Part shown: piece after piece, positions 16,371-23,052 of the stretch
Layout of the letters: every line of letters starts with the position of its first letter
How positions within the stretch are numbered: position 1 is the first letter of the stretch
Position numbers and translations under genes: made by a program
From: Pseudomonas sp. GD04091
GTDB lineage: Bacteria > Pseudomonadota > Gammaproteobacteria > Pseudomonadales > Pseudomonadaceae
Assembly (NCBI RefSeq): GCF_029836165.1
Contig: NZ_JAOEBG010000002.1
Location: forward strand, 310,001-374,000
Length of the DNA stretch: 64,000 nt
Reading direction: 5' to 3'
The notes under the pieces: model-generated
Told to the model about the DNA's origin: nothing
Database searches by the model: none
The model's input: only the letters and a program-made list of their open reading frames with translations

Positions 16371-17276
16371 ATGAGCACCACATCCAACGAGAAATCGTAC
16401 TTCGACCTCCACACCTCGGGCATCGGCTACATCCAGCGTGTCCGTGAAGTGCCTGTCCGGGGCGGCCGCCGTGCGCAGCCCTTCCTGGCATGCACCATCG
16501 CCGCGCTGGTCGGCCCCGCCAGGGACCCCAGCTATCGCTACTTCGATGTCAAGGTCTCGGGTGCCGAGGCCAAGAAGCTGGTCGAGCGCTACATCGGCGT
16601 TGACGATCCCAAGCAGCGCCCGCTGGTGCGCTTCCGCCTCGGCGACCTCTGGGGCGATGCGTACATCCGCGACAAGGGTGAGCAGAAAGGCCAGGCTGCC
16701 GCGTCCCTCAAGGCGCGACTGCTCAAGGCCGAGCCGCTTGACCGGGCCGAACTGGCTTCGATCAGGCAGCACGAGCTGATCACCCGCGGCATCGGCTACC
16801 TCAGCCGTCCCAAGGACGTCACCCCCAAGGATGGCGACCCGTTCCTGTCCTGCACCGTCGCCGCGCTGGCCGGACCTGTCGCTGAACCGGACTATCGGTA
16901 CTTCGACACTATCGTCACCACCCCTGAAGCCGAGCACCTGGTTCGCCGGTGCGTGCAGGCCATCGAGGGGGATCGCAAGGTGCTGATCGCCTTCCGTCTG
17001 AACGACATGAAGATCGATCCGTACATCCGCACCAAGGGCGAGCACGCCGGGGAACCGGCCGCAAGCCTGGAATCGACGCTGGTCCACATCGGTCTGATCA
17101 AGATCGACGGCACCCAGGTCTATCCGACGAGCCAGGAGCAAGCCGAGGCGCCGCAGGCCCAGGACGCACCCGCGCCCGAAGCCGAGGACGCCGACGACAC
17201 CGCTGCCGAGCCCGCCGAGCGCGAGCCCGAGGCGCAAGTCGAGGAGCTGGAGCCGGCATTGGCTGCTTCGTTCTGA
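16371..17276 (+). CDS. STY4534-type protein with doubled DUF3577 domain
   Basis: This 301-residue protein consists of two tandem copies of the same roughly 125-residue domain. Copy 1 runs through GIGYIQRVREVP, FLACTIAALVGPARDPSYRYFDV, RFRLGDLWGDAYIRDKGEQKG. Copy 2 runs through GIGYLSRPKDVT, FLSCTVAALAGPVAEPDYRYFDT, AFRLNDMKIDPYIRTKGEHAG. A Glu/Pro/Ala-rich acidic tail follows. The family (DUF3577/STY4534) is labelled ICE replication protein and has an OB-fold-like look, so single-strand DNA binding is plausible. The start has ATGGAG upstream. Confidence 0.75.
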   Translation: MSTTSNEKSYFDLHTSGIGYIQRVREVPVRGGRRAQPFLACTIAALVGPARDPSYRYFDVKVSGAEAKKLVERYIGVDDPKQRPLVRFRLGDLWGDAYIRDKGEQKGQAAASLKARLLKAEPLDRAELASIRQHELITRGIGYLSRPKDVTPKDGDPFLSCTVAALAGPVAEPDYRYFDTIVTTPEAEHLVRRCVQAIEGDRKVLIAFRLNDMKIDPYIRTKGEHAGEPAASLESTLVHIGLIKIDGTQVYPTSQEQAEAPQAQDAPAPEAEDADDTAAEPAEREPEAQVEELEPALAASF

Positions 17277-17284
17277 TCCGGCAT

Positions 17285-17310
17285 GGCCCCTCACGGGGCC
17301 TTGTCGTTTT
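17285..17310 (+). terminator. intrinsic terminator
   Basis: GGCCCC and GGGGCC with loop TCAC, followed by TTGTCGTTTTT, right after the DUF3577 gene. Confidence 0.8.
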
Positions 17311-17427
17311 TCCTCCCCGCATCTGTCGCGTCCCCAAGACGTCCAAGGTGCTTGCGTCTTTTCATCCCCCGAGTCCCGCGTGGTCACACGACCGCGCGGT
17401 TATCGCATTTCTCAAAGGAGATCAGCC

Positions 17428-18255
17428 ATGTCTCTGGCATCCCGTTTTGCTCCGCAATCCCCGATCCTGCGCTCCGATCGCCCACTCTCGGACGACCGTA
17501 TTCGTGCCGTTGTTCCCTCAATCTTTGCCGACGCTCCGCATGGCAGCCGATCCGATCGATATGCCTACATACCGACCTCGACCGTGCTCGCCAAGCTGCG
17601 CCAGGAGGGCTTCGAGCCCTTCATGGTGTGCCAGACGCGCGTGCGCAACGAAGACCGGCGCGAGTACACGAAGCACCTCATCCGACTTCGCCATGCAAGC
17701 CAGATCAACGGCGACGAGGCGAACGAGATCATCCTGCTCAACAGTCACGACGGCACGAGCAGCTACCAGATGCTTGCCGGCATGTTCCGGTTCGTCTGCC
17801 ACAACGGCCTGGTCTGCGGAGACACCACCGCCGACATCCGCGTGCCCCACAAGGGCGACGTGGCCAGCCAGGTGATCGAAGGTGCCTACGGAGTCCTCGA
17901 AGGCTTCGAGCGCGTGCAGAACTCGCGCGATGCGATGCGCACCATCACCCTCGATGAGGGCGAAGCAGAAATCTTTGCGAACTCTGCGCTCGCACTCAAG
18001 TACGACGACCCGGCGAAGTCCACGCCTGTCACGGAGAGCCAACTCCTGGCACCCCGGCGATGGGACGACCGCAAGAACGACCTGTGGGCTGTCTTCAACC
18101 GCGTCCAGGAGAACCTCGTCAAAGGAGGTCTGAATGGACGCTCGGCCAACGGCCGCAATCAACGCACCCGTCCGGTGCAAGGAATCGACCAGAACCTGCG
18201 CCTGAACCGGGCGCTTTGGCTCCTGGCCGAAGGTATGCGCCAGCTCAAGGCGTGA
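17428..18255 (+). CDS. DUF932 phage/plasmid-like protein
   Basis: This 275-residue protein is of the DUF932 (DUF945) family, common in phages, plasmids and ICEs. Family segments are RYAYIPTSTVLAKLRQEGFEPF, VCQTRVRNEDRREYTKHLIRLRH, EIILLNSHDGTSSYQMLAGMFRFVCHNGLVCGD, and a basic C-terminal part with GIDQNLRLNRALWLLAEGMRQL. Its biochemical role is unknown. ATG 17428 was chosen because AAAGGAG lies eight bases upstream. It may belong with the methyltransferase-like and helicase genes further along the block. Confidence 0.82.
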   Translation: MSLASRFAPQSPILRSDRPLSDDRIRAVVPSIFADAPHGSRSDRYAYIPTSTVLAKLRQEGFEPFMVCQTRVRNEDRREYTKHLIRLRHASQINGDEANEIILLNSHDGTSSYQMLAGMFRFVCHNGLVCGDTTADIRVPHKGDVASQVIEGAYGVLEGFERVQNSRDAMRTITLDEGEAEIFANSALALKYDDPAKSTPVTESQLLAPRRWDDRKNDLWAVFNRVQENLVKGGLNGRSANGRNQRTRPVQGIDQNLRLNRALWLLAEGMRQLKA

Positions 18256-18266
18256 TGCCAAGCGGA

Positions 18267-18287
18267 CCTCGCCCATCTCGGGCGAGG
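18267..18287 (+). promoter_or_regulatory. leader hairpin before the DUF3275 gene
   Basis: CCTCGCCC pairs with GGGCGAGG, loop ATCTC, followed by CCCATTCCTC. A CATTTTCAGGAG sequence precedes the next start. Confidence 0.55.
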
Positions 18288-18349
18288 CCCATTCCTCTCA
18301 TCCACAGGGTGCCGTCGGCGACCCCTCATTCATTTTCAGGAGAACCATC

Positions 18350-19039
18350 ATGGCAACCACATCGGCGCCCGAGAGATCGGTATCGCCCATCGTCGTCCCG
18401 GGCCAGCTCACGTTGCGAACCATCCGCGGCAAGAACGGCCCGTTCACGGTCGGCCGCCTCGCTACGCACCTCGGTGTGTTCGAGGTCAAGGACCCTGAGC
18501 TGGAACAGTACCCCGAAGGCAAGTACGACGGGGAATTCATCATCAGGTACATCTTCCCGAAGTCCTACCCGGTCGGCGGTGGCATGCGGTTCGAGATCCG
18601 CGCCAGCCTGGACGGGATGACGCTCTACGGCATCGACAAACTGAGCCGCGACGAAGCCCGCAGCTTCGCCACGCAGGACGTCGATCCGCTCGATGAAGAA
18701 CTGGGGACGCAGCCTGCGGCAACGCCGGCCAAGCCCGCCAAGGCATCCAGGCCCGCCAAACCTGCACCCGTGCAGGCATCCGCGGACCCGCTGGTCGATA
18801 CCACGCCCTTCGGCGTGGACGCACCGCCGCCCGTTGCGGCCGCTGCCACTGGCAGTACCGAAGACGGGGACGCCGCGTTGTTCGGTCTGCTGTGGCCTTT
18901 GGGAGAGTCCGTAAAGCTGGATTCGACCATCGACCGCCGCACGCTGCGCTCGCAGATCGTTCGCCTGGGTCAACTGGGCTTCGCGCTCGACTTCAAGACG
19001 CAGGAGTGGAGCCGCCAGGCCGAACTGCAACCTGCGTGA
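18350..19039 (+). CDS. DUF3275 family ICE protein
   Basis: This 229-residue protein has the DUF3275 N-terminal domain (about residues 15-110: GQLTLRTIRGKNGPFTVGRLATHLGVFEVKDPELEQYPEGKYDG and IRYIFPKSYPVGGGMRFEIRA). A Pro/Ala linker follows, then a C-terminal domain (GDAALFGLLWPLGESVKLDSTIDRR...). The N-terminal part looks like an OB fold. Function is unknown. The leader has a hairpin then CATTTTCAGGAG, like other genes of the block. Confidence 0.8.
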   Translation: MATTSAPERSVSPIVVPGQLTLRTIRGKNGPFTVGRLATHLGVFEVKDPELEQYPEGKYDGEFIIRYIFPKSYPVGGGMRFEIRASLDGMTLYGIDKLSRDEARSFATQDVDPLDEELGTQPAATPAKPAKASRPAKPAPVQASADPLVDTTPFGVDAPPPVAAAATGSTEDGDAALFGLLWPLGESVKLDSTIDRRTLRSQIVRLGQLGFALDFKTQEWSRQAELQPA

Positions 19040-19133
19040 TCGCAGACGCCGCTTCCGCGGTGTTCTTCATCCACCCGCCGGGGTTCCTTCCCCATGCGGG
19101 AGAGGCCCTGGCCATTTTCTGGAGGTCTCCATC

Positions 19134-19460
19134 ATGTCCACCATCACTTTCGATGCACCCCGTTCCGCGCTGGATGAATCCGCGTGGCGGGCTGTCTGCA
19201 CGACAGCCGCCGAGCACGCCCAGCGTGGTTGCGGCCTGTCATGGGAACACTGGGTCACGCTTTTCAGTACGGAGATCGACGCGCAAGCCAATCGATTGCC
19301 GCAGCACCAGCGCGCTCAGGCGTTGGAAATCGCAGCCCAGGAATGGGACTACGCGACACCTGCCGAGCGACAGGAAACCCAGGACTGGCTTGCCGACAAC
19401 GGCTGCTGCTCGCACGGGATCACGCTCGGCTGCTGCCCGGCCGGTTGCGGTTCGTACTGA
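19134..19460 (+). CDS. hypothetical 108-residue ICE protein with Cys-rich tail
   Basis: A helical protein (WRAVCTTAAEHAQRGCGLSWEHWVTLFSTEIDAQANRL) with a C-terminal cysteine cluster DNGCCSHGITLGCCPAGCGSY. Two CC pairs plus one more Cys within 18 residues suggest metal binding, but no known finger fits. ATG 19134 has TGGAGG upstream after a GGGG/CCCC hairpin and CCATTTTC. I cannot assign a function. Confidence 0.65.
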   Translation: MSTITFDAPRSALDESAWRAVCTTAAEHAQRGCGLSWEHWVTLFSTEIDAQANRLPQHQRAQALEIAAQEWDYATPAERQETQDWLADNGCCSHGITLGCCPAGCGSY

Positions 19461-19564
19461 GGACTGACACCGGACTTCATCGCCGCATCCGCGGCATTCC
19501 ATCACCCGCTGGGGGTTCCTCCCTGCGGGGAGGCCTCCGGCTCTACGTTTCCAGGAGGCCTCTC

Positions 19565-19972
19565 ATGGGCTGGTATTTCTCAAACCAATCGCGCTCTGAA
19601 CTGATCGCGGAACTGATCGCACCGCAAGAGACCGAGCGCACCAGCGCGAAGGTCATCGCTCACGCCCTGCGCGGCAACGTACTGTGGTCCGTGGTCGAAA
19701 TGACCGCAAAGGTCGAAGGCGTGCATCGTGATCTGGCACCGGGCCAGAGCGTGCGCTACATCCGCTGCGATCTGCTTGAACGCAGCGGCGGCCAGTGGGG
19801 CTACAAGCCGCTGGAAGAGTCCATGCACCCGTACTACTACACGTGCCCGCTGTCCTATCTGGACCTCGCACCGGAGCAGTCCGCCGACTGGCGTGCAGGC
19901 GTTCGCGCCTACCACGCGCGACGTCGCACACCCACGGCATCCGCGGCACCCGCCGCGGCGCCGATGGCCTGA
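19565..19972 (+). CDS. hypothetical 135-residue ICE protein, possibly DUF6927
   Basis: This protein begins GWYFSNQSRSELIAELIAP, a start seen in proteins labelled DUF6927 in mobile elements (from memory). It has LRGNVLWSVVEMTAK, RYIRCDLLERSGGQWGYKPLEESMHPYYYTCPLSYLDLAP and an Ala/Pro tail. ATG 19565 has CAGGAGG upstream. It is followed by the 86-residue gene after 16 bases, so the two are likely cotranslated. Confidence 0.65.
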   Translation: MGWYFSNQSRSELIAELIAPQETERTSAKVIAHALRGNVLWSVVEMTAKVEGVHRDLAPGQSVRYIRCDLLERSGGQWGYKPLEESMHPYYYTCPLSYLDLAPEQSADWRAGVRAYHARRRTPTASAAPAAAPMA

Positions 19973-19988
19973 GCCAGGAGGAACCGAC

Positions 19989-20249
19989 ATGGACCCGATC
20001 CTGGCAGTGCTCCCACCTTCGCTGTTGAAGCTAATCGAAGGGAGTTTGTCCAACGACGAAGTGTCCTCCGACGAGGAAATGCTGGGGTACTTCATCGACA
20101 ACGGCCTCACCGAGGAACAGGCGCAGCAGGCACTGACCTACCGCGACCAGTACCTCAACAACATCTACCTGGACGGCTTCACGCCGATCACCGCGGTGGA
20201 CGAGGCGCTTCGCTTCAACCCGCACACCCGGCAGTTCGAGCCGGACTGA
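19989..20249 (+). CDS. hypothetical 86-residue ICE protein
   Basis: A short acidic helical protein (DPILAVLPPSLLKLIEGSLSNDEVSSDEEMLGYFIDNGLTEEQAQQAL). The second half looks like a UBA-like three-helix bundle, but this is only an impression. ATG 19989 has CAGGAGG nine bases upstream. It closely follows the 135-residue gene. I do not recognise the family. Confidence 0.6.
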   Translation: MDPILAVLPPSLLKLIEGSLSNDEVSSDEEMLGYFIDNGLTEEQAQQALTYRDQYLNNIYLDGFTPITAVDEALRFNPHTRQFEPD

Positions 20250-20267
20250 GCAGTTTTCTTCCACCCC

Positions 20268-20288
20268 CTGGGGCAGTACTTGCCCCAG
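20268..20288 (+). promoter_or_regulatory. leader hairpin before the 216-residue gene
   Basis: CTGGGGCA pairs perfectly with TGCCCCAG around GTACT, 38 bases before the next start. Confidence 0.6.
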
Positions 20289-20325
20289 CGGGCGGTGCTG
20301 TTCCCGTTCATCCGAGGACACCACC

Positions 20326-20976
20326 ATGCCCGCACACACTTCATCCACCACGCTGTACCGCATCGACGAATGCCCGGACGTGATGGCCGACGCTTGCGTC
20401 GGCGATGACCAGGGCAACCTGATCTTCCTGTCGATCTGGGCGCGGGACACCGCCATCCAGCAGTTCCTGGCTCGCCTGACCCTCGGGCGCGACGAGCAGG
20501 GGCTGGACCAGTTCCACATCCTCACCGACCAGGGCGGCAGCGTCCCGGTGTTCATCGGCAACGTCGAGCGCCTGGAAAAGCGCATGACGCGCGCCTTCCG
20601 GCGAACGCTGTTCGGTTCGCTGTCCAACGTGTGGCTGTTCGACCGGCGCTGCGTCAAGCCCGACAAGGCCAACGCCAGCGCGATGGCGCTGCTGCCCCGC
20701 GATAGCGCCCATCGGCTCGACCGCCTGTGGATGCTGGTGCGGGACACCTGCCCATTGCCGCTGCTCGATCACTGGCGCGAGACCGTGCTGGAACTGCTGC
20801 AAACCCGCGAGATGCTGGCCCGCCTTCCTTTCGCCCTCGGGCCGCTGGAAGGCTACCGGCTCGCCGTCGACGTGCCGGCGCTGACTCAGGCGCTGGGCTC
20901 GCTGATCCGCAGTGACGTACTCACCGCCTACCCATACCCGGCCAAGATTTGGACGCCGGAAGCGGTAGCGGCTTGA
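20326..20976 (+). CDS. hypothetical 216-residue ICE protein
   Basis: A cytoplasmic protein of unknown function starting PAHTSSTTLYRIDECPDVMADACVGDDQGNLIFLSIW. The first half is alpha/beta with RDTAIQQFLARLTLG. The second half is helical around WMLVRDTCPLPLLDHWRETVLELLQTREML. The start has CGAGGA upstream. It sits between the small genes and the methyltransferase-like gene. It is not recognised. Confidence 0.62.
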   Translation: MPAHTSSTTLYRIDECPDVMADACVGDDQGNLIFLSIWARDTAIQQFLARLTLGRDEQGLDQFHILTDQGGSVPVFIGNVERLEKRMTRAFRRTLFGSLSNVWLFDRRCVKPDKANASAMALLPRDSAHRLDRLWMLVRDTCPLPLLDHWRETVLELLQTREMLARLPFALGPLEGYRLAVDVPALTQALGSLIRSDVLTAYPYPAKIWTPEAVAA

Positions 20977-20985
20977 CCCGCCCGC

Positions 20986-21009
20986 GGAGGCACGCCTTGG
21001 CGTGCTTCC
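20986..21009 (+). promoter_or_regulatory. leader hairpin before the methyltransferase-like gene
   Basis: GGAGGCACGCC pairs with GGCGTGCTTCC (11 bp with one G-T pair) around TT, then CGCCCTTCATCC and CAGGAG. Confidence 0.6.
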
Positions 21010-21040
21010 GCCCTTCATCCCCGCCAACCAGGAGACTTCC

Positions 21041-22150
21041 ATGGCCCTCATGTTCCCGCGGCTTGCCCGCAATTTTGCCAAGAACGGGTACTACCCGACC
21101 GACGAACCCACGCTCGAAAGAGCCCTCAACGCACTGATGCCCAGCGATGGGTCGATGTGCATCCTCGATCCCTGCGCCGGCGAAGGCGTGGCGATTGCCG
21201 AAGCCGCCCACGCCCTCGGGCGCGAGCAGGCCAAGGCGTTCGCCATCGAGTTCGACGCGGAGCGGGCACGCCATGCCCGCGGGCTGGTCGATCACTGCCT
21301 GCACGCGGACCTGATGGACACGATGATCTCCAAGCAGTCCTTCGGGCTGCTGTGGCTGAATCCGCCGTATGGTGACCTGTCCAAGGACGTCAACGGCAAC
21401 ATCGGCTATCAGGGCCAGGGCCGCGCCCGCCTCGAAAAGCTGTTCTACCAGCGCAGCCTGTCGCTGTTGCAGTACGGCGGCGTGCTGGTCTTCATCATCC
21501 CCGGCTACGTGCTCGACGCGGAGCTGGTCGGCTGGCTGACGCGCCACTACACGGACCTGCGCATCTACCGAGCGGTGGAAACGCAGTTCAAGCAGGTGGT
21601 GATCTTCGGACGCCGGGTGCGTCAACGCGAGCTGGTGTCCGATGGCGTCAAGGCCGTGCGCAATCTGCTGCTGCAGGTTGGGCTTGGCGAAGTCGAAGCC
21701 GACGAGCTGCCGAGCGAATGGCCGTTCCTGCCGTACATCGTCCCCGCCAGCCCGGCCGAGCCGGAGCACTTCTTCCGCGTGACGATGGAGCCCGAGCAGT
21801 TCGCCGACGAGGTTGGCAGGCTGCAAGGCCTCTGGCCGTCGCGGGATACGCACCTGGGGGCCGCGCAGCAGTCGCTGCGTCCACCGGCGCGGGCCTTGTC
21901 CCAATGGCATCTCGCCCTGGCCCTGGCCGCGGGCGCGATCTCTGGCGTCGTGCGCTCCAAGACGGGGCGCGTGCTCGTCGTCAAAGGTGACACCCATAAG
22001 GACAAGACGCTCCAGCGGGAATTCACCGAACGCGAAGACGGCTCCATCGCCGAGACACGCATCCTCACCGATAAGTTCGTACCTGTCATCCGCGCGTGGG
22101 ACATGACGCCTGGCTCCGCAACGCGGGGCGATGTCTTGACCATCCGCTGA
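21041..22150 (+). CDS. DUF6094 protein, class I SAM methyltransferase-like
   Basis: This 369-residue protein has a Rossmann SAM-binding start ILDPCAGEGVAIAEAA (residues 41-56) and the catalytic motif NPPYG at 107-111, the signature of N6-adenine DNA or glutamine methyltransferases. The LFYQRSLSLLQYGGVLVFIIPGYVL strand-helix pair is also typical. The C-terminal half is a separate domain. DUF6094 is a label I recall for this ICE family. The DNA target is unknown, and no restriction nuclease is adjacent. ATG 21041 has CAGGAG upstream. It could modify element DNA for protection or timing. Confidence 0.75.
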   Translation: MALMFPRLARNFAKNGYYPTDEPTLERALNALMPSDGSMCILDPCAGEGVAIAEAAHALGREQAKAFAIEFDAERARHARGLVDHCLHADLMDTMISKQSFGLLWLNPPYGDLSKDVNGNIGYQGQGRARLEKLFYQRSLSLLQYGGVLVFIIPGYVLDAELVGWLTRHYTDLRIYRAVETQFKQVVIFGRRVRQRELVSDGVKAVRNLLLQVGLGEVEADELPSEWPFLPYIVPASPAEPEHFFRVTMEPEQFADEVGRLQGLWPSRDTHLGAAQQSLRPPARALSQWHLALALAAGAISGVVRSKTGRVLVVKGDTHKDKTLQREFTEREDGSIAETRILTDKFVPVIRAWDMTPGSATRGDVLTIR

Positions 22151-22200
22151 TTCAACGGACGCAATGCCGTCCTGCTGTTCCACATCAAAGGAGAAATTCC

Positions 22201-22521
22201 ATGTTCCCCAATCTGTTCAAGCGGCGCACGCCGCAGAAGCAACCGTTGTTCGCACCGAGTACCTTGAAATTGAGCGAGAAGGTGCATTGGCTGGCCCGGA
22301 GAGGCCTGATTGACCCCTTGGCCTATGTCCAGCGCCATGTGCGCGGTGACTGGGGCGAGATCGACGAGGCCACACGCCAAGCCAACGATGTGGCAATCCA
22401 ACAGGACAACCTGATGATCTCGCAGTTCAGGATCACGCCGGACCTGGCGCTGATCGTCCAGACCAGCGAAGACCACCAGACCACGGTGATCCAGCTTCCC
22501 GAAGAACGGGACATGATCTAA
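22201..22521 (+). CDS. hypothetical 106-residue protein, first of a tandem pair
   Basis: A small protein sharing LSEKVHWLARRGLIDPLAYVQRHVRGDWGEI and the following pattern with the next gene (22613), so the two are paralogues. A basic N-terminus (FPNLFKRRTPQKQ) precedes the shared part. The RHVRGDWG core is well known among plasmid and ICE hypothetical proteins, without a function. AAAGGAG lies eight bases before the start. A GGACG/CGTCC hairpin precedes it. Confidence 0.68.
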   Translation: MFPNLFKRRTPQKQPLFAPSTLKLSEKVHWLARRGLIDPLAYVQRHVRGDWGEIDEATRQANDVAIQQDNLMISQFRITPDLALIVQTSEDHQTTVIQLPEERDMI

Positions 22522-22553
22522 CGGCACCACATCGTCGCCTTTATCCAACTGAC

Positions 22554-22589
22554 TGAGCCACTTCACTCCGCCAAGGGTGTTGTGGCTCA
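22554..22589 (+). promoter_or_regulatory. leader hairpin between the paralogous genes
   Basis: TGAGCCAC pairs perfectly with GTGGCTCA (8 bp), loop about 20 bases. It lies between the two RHVRGDWG genes. Confidence 0.55.
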
Positions 22590-22612
22590 ATGAATCCATC
22601 AAGGAGGAGCCC

Positions 22613-22918
22613 ATGGCATCGCATCGCATCGAAACCTACTGCCGCAAGCTGGCGTTCCCCATCGGGGCGCTCATCCTCAGCAAAGGCGTCGATCGCCTCG
22701 TCCGCGAGGGCCGTCTTGATCCGATTCCGTACTTCCGCCGCCACGTCCGTGGCGACTGGGGTGACGTGAGCGAAGGGCAATGGCAAGCAAACGGCATAGC
22801 ACTTCAATCGCATGAGCTGCTGGAGTCGCACTACGTGATTCATCCTGAACTGCGTATTCGCATCGTCACCGATGCGGGCCGCAGTGCCACCTTCATCGGG
22901 CTACCGTCCGAAGACTGA
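22613..22918 (+). CDS. hypothetical 101-residue protein, second of a tandem pair
   Basis: Paralogue of the gene at 22201: LSKGVDRLVREGRLDPIPYFRRHVRGDWGDV, then a QANGIALQ helix and a C-terminal beta segment RIVTDAGRSATFIGLPSED. The two differ enough to suggest an old duplication. ATG 22613 was chosen over an upstream in-frame ATG because AAGGAGGAG lies just before it. Function is unknown. Confidence 0.68.
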   Translation: MASHRIETYCRKLAFPIGALILSKGVDRLVREGRLDPIPYFRRHVRGDWGDVSEGQWQANGIALQSHELLESHYVIHPELRIRIVTDAGRSATFIGLPSED

Positions 22919-23052
22919 GCGTTTCACCAGCAGGCCGCCAGCGCCTGCACTTCCGATCTACGTCGGCCGCGCGCCGATTCCTCTTCCCACCACGGGGCAT
23001 GCGATTGCCCCGCTGGGGGTGGTGCATGCCCCATTTTCTTTGGAGCATCACC

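Noticed and set aside
20921..22183. Minus-strand open frame of 420 codons
   Set aside because: It is opposite the methyltransferase-like gene with NPPYG and SAM motifs.
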